Positions 7,028-12,974 of a stretch of 12,974 nucleotides of DNA are shown here, in pieces (position 1 is the first letter of the stretch; the number at the start of each line of letters is the position of its first letter). Location of the stretch: NCBI GenBank assembly GCA_035606945.1, contig DATNDR010000062.1:1-12974 (forward strand), given 5' to 3'. Both the position numbers and the translations under genes were made by a program. Origin of the DNA: GCA-003244245 sp035606945 (GTDB lineage Bacteria > Actinomycetota > Actinomycetes > Mycobacteriales > Pseudonocardiaceae). The notes below the pieces were generated by a model that ran no database searches, was not told the origin of the DNA, and was given only the letters and a program-made list of their open reading frames with translations.

Positions 7028-7728
7028 GTGGCCAATGAGGCTCAACCGAGCGCCCAGTGGCCTGACCAAGGGAACGACACGTCCAAGCCAGCGCCACCGG
7101 CGGCCAGTAAGGCTGAGGGACTGTCCGATGCCGAACTCGTGCGACGAGTCCGCGACGCCGACGGGGCGGCGCTGTCCCAGCTCTATCCACGCTTCGTCCG
7201 ACCCTGCTACTCGCTGGGCCGCCGGATCTGCGCCGACGAGAAGCCGGCCGAAGATGTGGTGCAAGAAGTCTTCCTGACGCTGTGGCGTGATCCGACCCGA
7301 TACGACCCACCGCGAGGCGGATTCGTCACCTGGCTGCTCACGGTAACCCACCATCGGGCGGTGGACGCGGTACGCAAGGAGAGCACGATCCGTCGGCGCG
7401 TGGTGGCCGTTCCGGAGGCCGGCGAGGCCTGGTCGCCCACCCCGGCACCGGCGCCGACCAGGCGGCGCTGGCGCGTATCGCGGCCGGCCAGGTCCGCGCG
7501 GCACTGCATCGCCTCCCCGCCGCGCAGCACCAGGTGCTCGCCCTGGCCTACTTCGGTGGGCACACTCAGGCCGAGATTGCAGTTCAGATGGGTGTCCCGC
7601 TGGGCACGGTGAAGTCCCGCATGTTCACCGCCGTGCAGCGGCTGCGCGCGCTATTGACCAAACAATTGGGGCCAGACGGGCCAGACACCCTGGTCGCCGA
7701 AGCCCGCACCGTGAAGGGTGAACAGTGA
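7028..7728 (+). pseudogene. sigK: ECF sigma factor SigK-like, copy 1, with a one-base frameshift
   Basis: The gene starts at GTG 7028 with AAGGA (7015-7019) eight bases before it. The first 140 residues contain an intact sigma-2 region (LYPRFVRPCYSLGRRICADE, AEDVVQEVFLTLWRD, GGFVTWLLTVTHHRAVDAVR). After WSPTPAPAP the frame is wrong. Compared with the second copy (bases 9260-9262, GGG), one G is missing at about 7450-7452. As written, translation runs on in a wrong frame to a stop at 7612 (194 residues), losing the sigma-4 region. In the next frame the sigma-4 part is perfectly preserved (LALAYFGGHTQAEIAV, GVPLGTVKSRMFTAVQRLR) to TGA 7726-7728. With one base restored the product is 233 residues, normal for the family. 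The preserved downstream part means the lesion is recent or a sequencing error. Its stop overlaps the anti-sigma start by four bases (GTGA). Confidence 0.85.
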
Positions 7729-8115
7729 ACGACCAGCAGCGCCATGCTACCGACTGCCCGCACCGCGAGCTGGCAGTCGGCTGGGCGTTGCACGCCTTGG
7801 AGCCCGCCGGAGATTCCCTGGTCGCCACGCACATGCCCGACTGCCCGATATGCACCGGCACTGCCACGCAGACCGAGGACGTCGGCGCCACGCTAGGCCT
7901 ATCCGTCCCGCAGGCAATCCCCGGTGCCGAGCTGGAGCAGCGGGTGCTCAGCGTCACCGGCGCCAAGGGGGAAGCGCCGGTCGTGGCACCGGCACCCTCG
8001 ACCCGGCCAGCACGACATCTCATCAAGCGATTCTGGCTCCGCGCCAGAGGCTGGCTATGGCCATCACGGTAATCGGGGTAGCCGCTGCAGCGCGATGGGG
8101 GTCCGCCGCTGCTGG
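7725..8115 (+). pseudogene. RskA-like anti-sigma factor, truncated by frameshift
   Basis: GTG 7725 overlaps the sigK stop, the usual translationally coupled sigma/anti-sigma arrangement. The open frame gives 115 residues ending at TAA 8070-8072. The N-terminal anti-sigma domain is intact, with HRELAVGWALHALEP (13-27) and the zinc-type motif HMPDCPIC (H36, C40, C43). A membrane helix should follow. It is readable only in another frame, as LAMAITVIGVAAAA, after a shift near 8050. The extracytoplasmic RskA domain expected after the helix is missing; sequence of a GAF-ANTAR relic begins at about 8131 instead. Family members are usually over 200 residues. The surviving product would be soluble, so it could still bind sigma but could not be controlled by membrane proteolysis. 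Confidence 0.72.
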
Positions 8116-8130
8116 TCTGCGCCTGGCCCG

Positions 8131-8632
8131 CTGTTTGTAAACCTTGTTGCCGACGCAGAACTGGCTGCAGGCACGAAACCGGTCCGCCGGCCAGATCATG
8201 TTGGCCGACTCCCAACGACTCTGCACCTGATGGCATCCGCGCACGACGATGCCATCGCAGCCGCAACGCATGCACGATCGGGACGATGAACCTCTTCCAC
8301 CGCCCGCCGGGGCGTTGCCCGTCGCCGACCTGGTGCCGGGTCAAGCCCTCGCCGACGTCGCCACGATCGGGACCCTGCCCAAACCCGCCCTTCGCCGCAG
8401 TGAGGTGCTCACCGAGTAGTAGCAGACCGCGCTGAACAATCGAGTGATCATCGAGCAGGCCAAGGGGCTCGCCCAACGCGGGAACCTGAGCATGCACACA
8501 ACCCTCCACCGGCTGCGCCGCTATGTTCGCAACCACAACGCACTGCCCAGCGAAATAGCCCGCCAGATCGTCGAGACCGACCTCGCCACCAACGTGCTCG
8601 ACGCACCCGCGTCGTCGAAAGCCGCAGCTTAG
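8131..8632 (+). pseudogene. GAF-ANTAR regulator relic
   Basis: Fragments of a GAF-ANTAR RNA-binding antiterminator are readable in changing frames: LFVNLVADAELA (from 8131), IMLADSQRL then LMASAHDDA after a shift near 8220, TIGTMNLFHRPPG (about 8270-8309), and, after another shift in a G-run, ALPVADLVPGQALADVATIG. The frame then reads LRRSEVLTE, two consecutive TAG codons (8417-8422), and QTALNNRVIIEQAKG, the start of the ANTAR domain, which stays open to TAG 8630-8632 (RLRRYVRNHN, SEIARQIVE). Most of the GAF core between LMASAHDDA and TIGTMNLF is deleted. A frame starting at GTG 8444 could express a bare ANTAR domain of 62 residues but has no clear ribosome binding site. ANTAR proteins normally bind paired hairpins in nascent RNA. 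Confidence 0.75.
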
Positions 8633-8763
8633 CTTGCAGGTAACTCGGCTTCTGTCACCCCTCGGGCGGCGGTGTGGTAACCCGAGACGGATCTGTATCA
8701 TGGGTGAGGTAGCCCCGGACCCCGGCGACGTCCACATGACCTCTACTGCCGGAAGGACCCGTC

Positions 8764-8859
8764 GTGGCGGTGGAGCCAGAGCACGCCGGGCCAGAGGGTA
8801 CCTTCCCGCGAGTCGCCATCGGCGATCTCAGCGCTCCCGCTGCGGTGATGCCTCGGTGA
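8764..8859 (+). CDS. 31-residue ORF coupled to sigK copy 2
   Basis: GTG 8764 is preceded by a strong GGAAGGA (8751-8757) at six bases, and the frame ends at TGA 8857-8859, overlapping the GTG (8856) of the second sigma gene in a GTGA junction. The start region resembles the start of sigK copy 1 (an AGGA motif, then GTGGC). The ORF may therefore be the original N-terminus of sigK copy 2, put out of frame by an indel. Alternatively it is a leader peptide that carries ribosomes to the sigma start, which itself has only a weak Shine-Dalgarno. The peptide begins MAVEPEHAGPEG and is otherwise unremarkable. Confidence 0.45.
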   Translation: MAVEPEHAGPEGTFPRVAIGDLSAPAAVMPR

Positions 8860-9524
8860 GCGCCCCCCGGCTCGACCGCGGGCGAGATACTTCAGAGCCA
8901 GCGCCGTCGGCTACCAGCACGGCTGAGGGGCCTCCCGACGCAGAACTGATGCAAAGAATCGGGGATGCCGACGGGGCGGCCTTGTCTCAGGTCTATCAGC
9001 GCTTCGTCCGGCCTTGTTACTCGTTGGCCCGTCGGATCTGTGCCGATGAGGGGCTGGCCGAGGACGTGGTGCAGGAGGTCTTCCTGACACTGTGGCGCGA
9101 TCCGGGTCGCTTCGACCCGTCACGCGGCGGGTTAGCCACCTGGCTGCTCACGCTGATTCACCACAAGGCGGTAGACGCGGTGCGACGAGAGAGCACCATC
9201 CGTCGGCACATGGTGGCTGCGCCGGAGGCGGGCGAGGACTGGTCGCCCACGCCGGTACCGGGCGCCGACCAGACGGCGATGGCGCGTATCGCGGCCGGGC
9301 AGGTACGCGCGGCGCTGCATCGTCTACCCATCGAGCAGCGGCAGGCGCTCGCCCTGGCCTACTTCGGCGGCCACACCCAGCGTGAGATCGCAGTGCTGAC
9401 CGGTGTCCCGCTGGGCACGGTGAAGTCCCGCATGTTCACCGCGGTGCAGCGGCTGCGCTTGCTGCTGACCGATCACGGGGGGATCGGCGCTTTACTCGCC
9501 GAGGCCCGCATAGTCAGGGAGTGA
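8856..9524 (+). CDS. sigK: ECF sigma factor SigK-like, copy 2 (intact)
   Basis: The 222-residue product carries sigma-2 (about 42-112; AEDVVQEVF at 68-76) and sigma-4 (about 151-203; LAYFGGHTQREIA, GTVKSRM at 187-193) with the usual linker between them. It is closely similar to copy 1 over its whole conserved length. It should direct RNA polymerase to SigK-type promoters, such as those of fasciclin lipoprotein genes. GTG 8856 was chosen because the protein aligns with copy 1 from about there; the open frame extends upstream to 8634, but that part lacks sigma-like sequence. The stop codon overlaps another GTG (9521), exactly as copy 1 overlaps its anti-sigma gene, but here that frame ends after three codons. 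No anti-sigma sequence follows, so the protein looks like an orphan sigma factor, possibly free of its usual control. Confidence 0.85.
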   Translation: MSAPRLDRGRDTSEPAPSATSTAEGPPDAELMQRIGDADGAALSQVYQRFVRPCYSLARRICADEGLAEDVVQEVFLTLWRDPGRFDPSRGGLATWLLTLIHHKAVDAVRRESTIRRHMVAAPEAGEDWSPTPVPGADQTAMARIAAGQVRAALHRLPIEQRQALALAYFGGHTQREIAVLTGVPLGTVKSRMFTAVQRLRLLLTDHGGIGALLAEARIVRE

Positions 9525-10237
9525 ACCTCTGAACGGGTCTTTCCGTCCCCATGCCATCCCAGCGCCAAGTAGCGAATCTGGGTCTACACAGTCTCCCGCA
9601 CTTACCGTCGACGCCGCGCTCGGCGGCTGCGGCACCAAAGACATAGCTCCCTGTTCTCTATCACAACCTCCTCCCACCGACACCGGACTGCCCATACGTC
9701 GGATAGTGACCTGATCGCCAGGCCACCCCCCCTCACCCCATACAAGGCCGCGCTCAGCCGTCCCATCGTGGGTCCAGGTCCGCCGCAGGCGGTCGCGCAG
9801 CGACGGATCTGTGTGGGGCTAGGGGTCCCCGCGCAGGTTCGACCTGGACGCGCCGGCGCGACAGTAGAGATCATCCGGCCGATAGGTGAGGGTGGAGACC
9901 ACACTGCTCCGGTGATGCCAACCGGTGCGGTCACGATGACTGCGAGCTCACCGGCGCTCTCGTCCTAGAGGTCGCGGATTCCAGCCACCACCCGGGGACG
10001 TGGGTCGGCTTCCGCAGCGGCCGGAGCGGGTCCCGCGCCGTCTGCGGCGGCCGGGGGTTCGTCGACCACCGCGCCCACCGGGCCGGTCAGGTCCTGGGCG
10101 CCCTATAAATCGGTGGCCTATTGATCATGCGGCTCTGTCTTTTGTGAGCACGCGAGCCCGGTTCTGATCCCGATTGTCCCGTTGGTTCCCCTCAGGCGGC
10201 CACCTTCCGGTTGGTGTGGGTCAGAAAGGTGGTCGGC
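9525..10237. other. Gene-poor stretch between sigK copy 2 and the IS110 element
   Basis: No complete gene is supportable in these 713 bases. The short open frames lack ribosome binding sites. Two minus-strand fragments look weakly coding. One, near 9900-9850, reads VVSTLTYRPDDLY and vaguely recalls the N-terminus of SsgA-family proteins, in a setting of frameshifts. The other is an Ala/Pro-rich tail ending RPRVVAGIRDL at a TAG (about 10101-9965) with an in-frame stop immediately upstream. The part next to the transposase probably contains the left end of the IS110 element, where the bridge RNA of this group would lie. I could not place the end. Confidence 0.4.
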
Positions 10238-11365
10238 GTGGACGCGGTAGAAGAATCATGTGGGTTCGTCGAACGGGTGGCGGCGTTGGATATTGGCAAG
10301 GCCTCGGTGATGGCGTGTGTGCGGGTACCCCATCCGAGCAAGCCAGATCGGCGGACGCAGGAGGTTCGGGAGTATTTAACGCTGACTTCGGCGCTGCTGG
10401 AGTTGGCCGATTGGCTGCGGTGTGAACGGTCAGTCTGGTCTCAATGGAGGCCACCAGCGATTACTGGAAACCGGTCTACTATACCGATCTGGCAACTGCG
10501 TGACCTCACCCGGTATCGACGATCCTTAATTCGGGAACGCACCCGAGAAAAGCAACGATGTGAAAAACTACTCGAAGACGCCCAGATCAAGCTATCCAGT
10601 GTGATCAGCGACCTGTTCGGCGTCTCGGGGCGGGCGATGCTTGAGGCACTGATCGCGGGCCAACGCAACCCCCGAGCCCTGGCGCAACTAGCCCGCGCCA
10701 GCATGCGAGCCAAGATCGACGTGCTCACCGAGGCGCTGACCGGGCACTTCGACGATCATCACGCCTTTTTGGCCCGGCGCATGCTCGACCGCATCGACGC
10801 ACTGACCGCCGACATCGACGCCTGCAGCGCACAAATCCAGCTCGTCATCACGCCCTTCGCCACCCACGTGGCCCAACTCGATGACATTCCCGGTGTTGGG
10901 CTCATCGGCGCCCAAGAACTCATCGCCGAACTCGGCGTGGACATGACTCGATTCCCCACCGCCGGCCACCTGGCCTCATGGGCAAAATTCGCCCCCGCCG
11001 ACCACAAATCAGCCGGCAAAGGCAAAGCCGCAGCCACCGGCAAAGGCAACCCCTGGCTAGCCGGAACCCTCGGCGAGATCGTCGCCGGACTCGCCCGCAC
11101 CAACACCTTCCTCGGCCACCGCTACCGGCGGCTCAACAAACGACGAGGCACCGACCGAGCCATCGTCGCCGCCAGGAACTCGGTGCTGACCATCATCTGG
11201 CACCTGCTAGCCAACCCCCAGGCCCGCTACCACGACCTTGGTACCGACTTCCACCACACCACAACCCACACCGCACGCCGTCAATGCGCCCTCATCCGGC
11301 AACTCGAAGGCCTCACCGGCAAGAAAGTCACCCTGCACCCACGGCCCGAACCCACCGCCAGCTAA
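10238..11365 (+). mobile_element. IS110-family insertion sequence remnant (minimum extent)
   Basis: The only recognisable part is the transposase gene. IS110 elements lack terminal inverted repeats and usually make no target duplication, so the ends cannot be read from sequence alone. The flanking non-coding DNA, especially about 10100-10237 upstream, may include the element's end and bridge RNA region. The element lies among other decayed genes, and its transposase is itself damaged. Confidence 0.7.
10238..11365 (+). pseudogene. IS110-family transposase, open frame but catalytic core lost
   Basis: The frame gives 375 residues from GTG 10238, which has an AAAGGTGG-type ribosome binding site (10226-10233). 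The N-terminus ERVAALDIGKASVMACVRVP keeps the first catalytic Asp (D18). The C-terminal Transposase_20 half is good: LDDIPGVG at 214-221, and GHLASWAKFAP at 243-253 with S247 as the likely nucleophile. The centre is wrong. At about 10430 one G is missing (GG for GGG), so the conserved segment MEATSDYWKPVYY (10444-10482), which carries the catalytic Glu, lies in another frame. Directly after it a deletion of roughly 50 codons removes the segment with the last two acidic residues, and the frame is restored at QLRDLTRYRRSL. The net frame is open, so automated annotation would call it intact. It should be catalytically dead. Confidence 0.82.
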
Positions 11366-12053
11366 CCCCCAAGCCAACACCGAACCCGGCTCCGCTGCGC
11401 TCCGCCGGGTATACAAGCCCGCCCACTCACCTTCCGATTTTCGAGCCAGGAACGCTAGGCCGTCACCTTTCGACGGAACCGAGGTTCACCCTTGCGCTAC
11501 CAATTCGGCCGGAACACTGAACGGCGAGGGGAAGTCCCGCTCGCCGCCAGCTCGTCTGCCCCGAGCGACCGCTTCGTCGTCCGAACGCCGTGGATCAGGC
11601 GTCGCGTGTCGTGTACCCCCTAGTTCGTGCTGGCCTTTGTCGTCGTGTGACACAGTCTTGCTGACTTTCTGCTGATATGTCGGTCCGCTGGGGGGTCCGG
11701 TGACATGTTCTGATGTCGGAGAAGCGGGATCTGGTGGCCACCCGCTGGTTCTTCGCCCGCGCTCGGTTACGGGCCCGTGCCGGGTGGAGGTGACGACGCG
11801 GACGACCGCAACGAGGATGGGAAACCACTCCTGCCCGTGTTCAGACGGCGTTGCTTCGCGACGAGCTGCCATGCCTGGTGGACTGGCACTCGGGCTCAGG
11901 CAGAATCCGGTGAGTGGCTGAGACTGCTGACGAAGAGGCCAAGCGGCGGCACTCGCGACCGAACAGCGATTTCGGGATGCTGAGCGGGCGCGGCGTGAGG
12001 TCGAGGGTCTAACTGAGTGGGAGCTGATCGGCGGTGCGCCCGGCGTCGGACAC
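11366..12053. other. Gene-poor stretch after the IS110 element
   Basis: No complete gene is supportable. A long minus-strand open frame through 11486-12733 has no family resemblance and overlaps the CsbD gene; I treat it as a high-GC artefact. Possible coding debris on the plus strand from about 11826 reads LLRDELPCLVDWHS, then MAETADEEAKRRH from GTG 11914, then, in another frame, ALATEQRFRDAERARREVEG running towards the small membrane protein. This could be a frameshifted charged, coiled-coil-like protein. Confidence 0.4.
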
Positions 12054-12254
12054 GTGAGACATCCGATGGAGATGGGGCGTCGGTTGATGGTGTCGATCGG
12101 TGCCCTCAACGAGGAGTTTGCAGCCTTCCGACGATCTTCCGACGCTGCGTCTCGTCGGCTGGTGTCGTTGACGCGGGTGCTAGTACTCCTGACTGTCGTG
12201 CTGGTAGCCCTCACGGGCGTTGTGATCTGGCTTACGATCAAGCTTCTTCCGTAG
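12054..12254 (+). CDS. Small single-pass membrane protein, function unknown
   Basis: The longest form has 66 residues. Its N-terminal half is charged (GALNEEFAAFRRSSDAASRR), and the C-terminal half is one membrane helix (LVLLTVVLVALTGVVIWLTI) ending just before the stop. The start is uncertain. GTG 12054 has no ribosome binding site, ATG 12066 has only a weak one, and ATG 12087 has GGGGCG (12074-12079) seven bases upstream and would give 55 residues. The frame is open upstream to about 11935 with Glu/Arg-rich sequence, so it may also be the C-terminal part of a longer, damaged gene. Small proteins of this charged-helix plus single-helix type are common in actinobacteria. No function can be given. 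Confidence 0.5.
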   Translation: MRHPMEMGRRLMVSIGALNEEFAAFRRSSDAASRRLVSLTRVLVLLTVVLVALTGVVIWLTIKLLP

Positions 12255-12637
12255 GCCTCTGTCGATGTGGGTGGCCACCCCGGCTCCTGATCCCTGAAGA
12301 TCACTTGTGGGTGGCGTGTCGTACTGCGGTCATCGAGCCAACCGCAAACGGCGCTCTTCCTCTTGAATTGACCAGGAGAGGTCCCACGTCCGCTCGCTGA
12401 CCGGGCGTGGCGTTCAGGTGAAGGTCGTCGGCCAGGGCGTCGCGGCGGGCAGGCGGGCGCTGCTGCACGTGCTCGGCCCGCGGTCACCGGACGGCTCACC
12501 GAGCCGATCGCCCGAGCAATCCCAGCCGATCGGAACCACGACTGGCACGGTTCGGATCGGGGTATGGTCAGAGGAGTCGGCGGCGTCCCGACCACGGTTG
12601 TCCGTGTCACCCTCGACAACGAGGTAAGGAGGCTGTT
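12255..12637. other. Intergenic region before the CsbD gene
   Basis: About 380 bases with no supportable gene; open frames here are poor. The part near 12500-12637 is presumably the promoter and leader of the CsbD gene. GGGTAT at 12560-12565 matches the -10 of general-stress (SigB/SigF type) promoters, but no matching GTTT -35 box lies at the right distance, so I do not call a promoter. Confidence 0.4.
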
Positions 12638-12838
12638 GTGAGTTTTGCGGACAAGTTCAGGGACAAGGCTCAGGTGCTGCGCGGCCGTATCAAGCAGAAC
12701 ACTGGCGAGGTCACAGGCAACAGGCGTCTTCAAGCTGAGGGCAGCGCCGATAAGGTGATGGGCAACCTGAAGCAGGCCGGCGAGAAGGTCAAGGACGCAT
12801 TCCGCGGGCAGGGTCCTCGCCGTCGTCGCCGATACTAG
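12638..12838 (+). CDS. CsbD family stress protein
   Basis: The 66-residue product is small, charged and free of cysteine and membrane segments. It carries the CsbD pattern: FRDKAQVLRGRIKQNTGEVTGNRRLQAEG followed by DKVMGNLKQAGEKVKDAFRG in the family's usual order (described here in pieces of the same protein), then a basic tail of arginines. Its length is normal for the family. GTG 12638 has a near-perfect AAGGAGG (12626-12632) at five bases, suggesting strong translation. CsbD proteins accumulate in general stress responses under SigB-like control in several Gram-positive bacteria; their molecular role is not established. A hairpin overlaps the stop codon. Confidence 0.88.
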   Translation: MSFADKFRDKAQVLRGRIKQNTGEVTGNRRLQAEGSADKVMGNLKQAGEKVKDAFRGQGPRRRRRY

Positions 12839-12855
12839 CGCCGCTTGGGCGCTAG
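12835..12855. terminator. Hairpin terminator of the CsbD gene
   Basis: CTAGCGCC (12835-12842) pairs perfectly with GGCGCTAG (12848-12855) around a five-base loop GCTTG. The stem includes the CsbD stop codon. No T-run follows directly. It could also limit read-through from the convergent gene on the right. Confidence 0.6.
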
Positions 12856-12862
12856 GTGATTG

Positions 12863-12879
12863 AAACTTGAGTCAAGTTT
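12863..12879. repeat. 17-base palindrome between convergent genes
   Basis: AAACTTGAGTCAAGTTT is a perfect inverted repeat with eight-base arms around a single G. It is AT-rich in a GC-rich setting. It lies one base from the minus-strand gene's stop codon (12882-12880). It may be part of that gene's terminator, given the A/T-rich arms, or a protein binding site. Confidence 0.5.
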
Positions 12880-12974
12880 TCAGGCGGTCATTCGGGCCTC
12901 GCGGACGTAGTCATCGACGTGGTGGTTGATCACTCGTAGGGCTTGTCGCAGGGCTAGGGGTGCGGGTGGGTCGT
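12880..12974 (-). CDS. C-terminal end of an unidentified gene, cut by the window edge
   Basis: On the minus strand a frame enters from the right edge and ends at TGA (12882-12880), giving about 30 residues: DPPAPLALRQALRVINHH followed by VDDYVREARMTA. The segment looks like a real protein terminus with an amphipathic helix (ALRVINHHVDDYVREAR) and no rare-looking run. It is convergent with the CsbD gene. The family is not recognisable from this piece; a transposase or regulatory protein end is possible. Confidence 0.45.
   Translation of the reverse strand, partial: DPPAPLALRQALRVINHHVDDYVREARMTA

Noticed and set aside
8661..8686. CTCGGG/CCCGAG inverted repeat after the GAF-ANTAR relic, considered as a terminator
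   Set aside because: Only six base pairs around a 14-base loop with no T-run; too weak to call.
7625..8737. 370-codon open frame on the minus strand across the sigK/anti-sigma/ANTAR region
   Set aside because: The plus strand carries recognisable sigma-4, anti-sigma and ANTAR sequence over the same bases; the minus product has no recognisable domain.
8634..8855. N-terminal extension of sigK copy 2 back to 8634
   Set aside because: The extension is Arg-rich and unlike any sigma factor, and copy 1 aligns only from near residue 1 of the 8856 start; the extension is simply an open frame.
11486..12733. 415-codon open frame on the minus strand
   Set aside because: It overlaps the well-supported CsbD gene and the small membrane protein, has no family-like motif, and is Arg/Ser/Pro/Thr rich as expected for a shadow frame in high-GC DNA.
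1..12974. CRISPR arrays, tRNA or rRNA genes, prophage or toxin-antitoxin modules
   Set aside because: No regularly spaced repeats, tRNA cloverleaf with conserved arms, rRNA-like sequence or phage structural genes were seen on either strand.

Overview
The window is high-GC DNA with GTG/TTG starts, short or overlapping gene junctions and several families typical of Actinobacteria: an MPT83/MPT70-like fasciclin lipoprotein, SigK-type ECF sigma factors with an RskA-like anti-sigma factor, a GAF-ANTAR regulator, a CsbD protein and an actinobacterial IS110 transposase. It fits a member of the Mycobacteriales/Pseudonocardiales. I cannot name the genus from sequence alone.

Layout. (1) 1-2696: the first codons of a divergent gene at the left edge, then a large membrane protein fusing a PAP2-like part, a kinase-like part and a UPF0104/lysylphosphatidylglycerol-synthase-type membrane part. 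(2) 2689-3846: two relics. On the minus strand lies a protein-L-isoaspartate O-methyltransferase-like gene broken by several frameshifts and a deletion. On the plus strand lies a diverged, truncated copy of the 5' end and upstream region of the molybdopterin oxidoreductase gene found intact further on. (3) 3888-4094: a small glycine-rich protein. (4) 4424-7728: membrane-anchored sulfite-oxidase-family molybdoenzyme, a spacer with two imperfect direct repeats that each hold a tiny MRTC-starting ORF, a fasciclin lipoprotein, a strong hairpin, and a SigK-like sigma factor with a one-base frameshift. This resembles the SigK/RskA/MPT70-MPT83 system of mycobacteria. (5) 7725-8632: a truncated RskA-like anti-sigma gene, followed by a decayed GAF-ANTAR gene with two consecutive in-frame TAG codons. 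(6) 8764-9524: an intact second SigK-like sigma factor, start-overlapped by a 31-codon ORF and with no anti-sigma gene after it. (7) 9525-11365: a gene-poor stretch and an IS110-family transposase whose open frame hides a loss of most of its catalytic core. (8) 11366-12974: a gene-poor stretch, a small membrane protein, a CsbD stress protein and the C-terminal end of an unidentified minus-strand gene.

How it fits together (inference). The ancestral unit was probably oxidoreductase - fasciclin lipoprotein - sigK - rskA. It was duplicated at least in part (second sigK, partial second oxidoreductase) and then eroded. The surviving functional set is one oxidoreductase, one fasciclin lipoprotein and one sigma factor apparently without a linked anti-sigma factor, so the regulon may be constitutive or controlled from elsewhere. 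Several frameshifts are single-base changes in short homopolymers, so sequencing error must be excluded before any one of them is read as biology. The internal deletions and the tandem stop codons cannot be explained that way.
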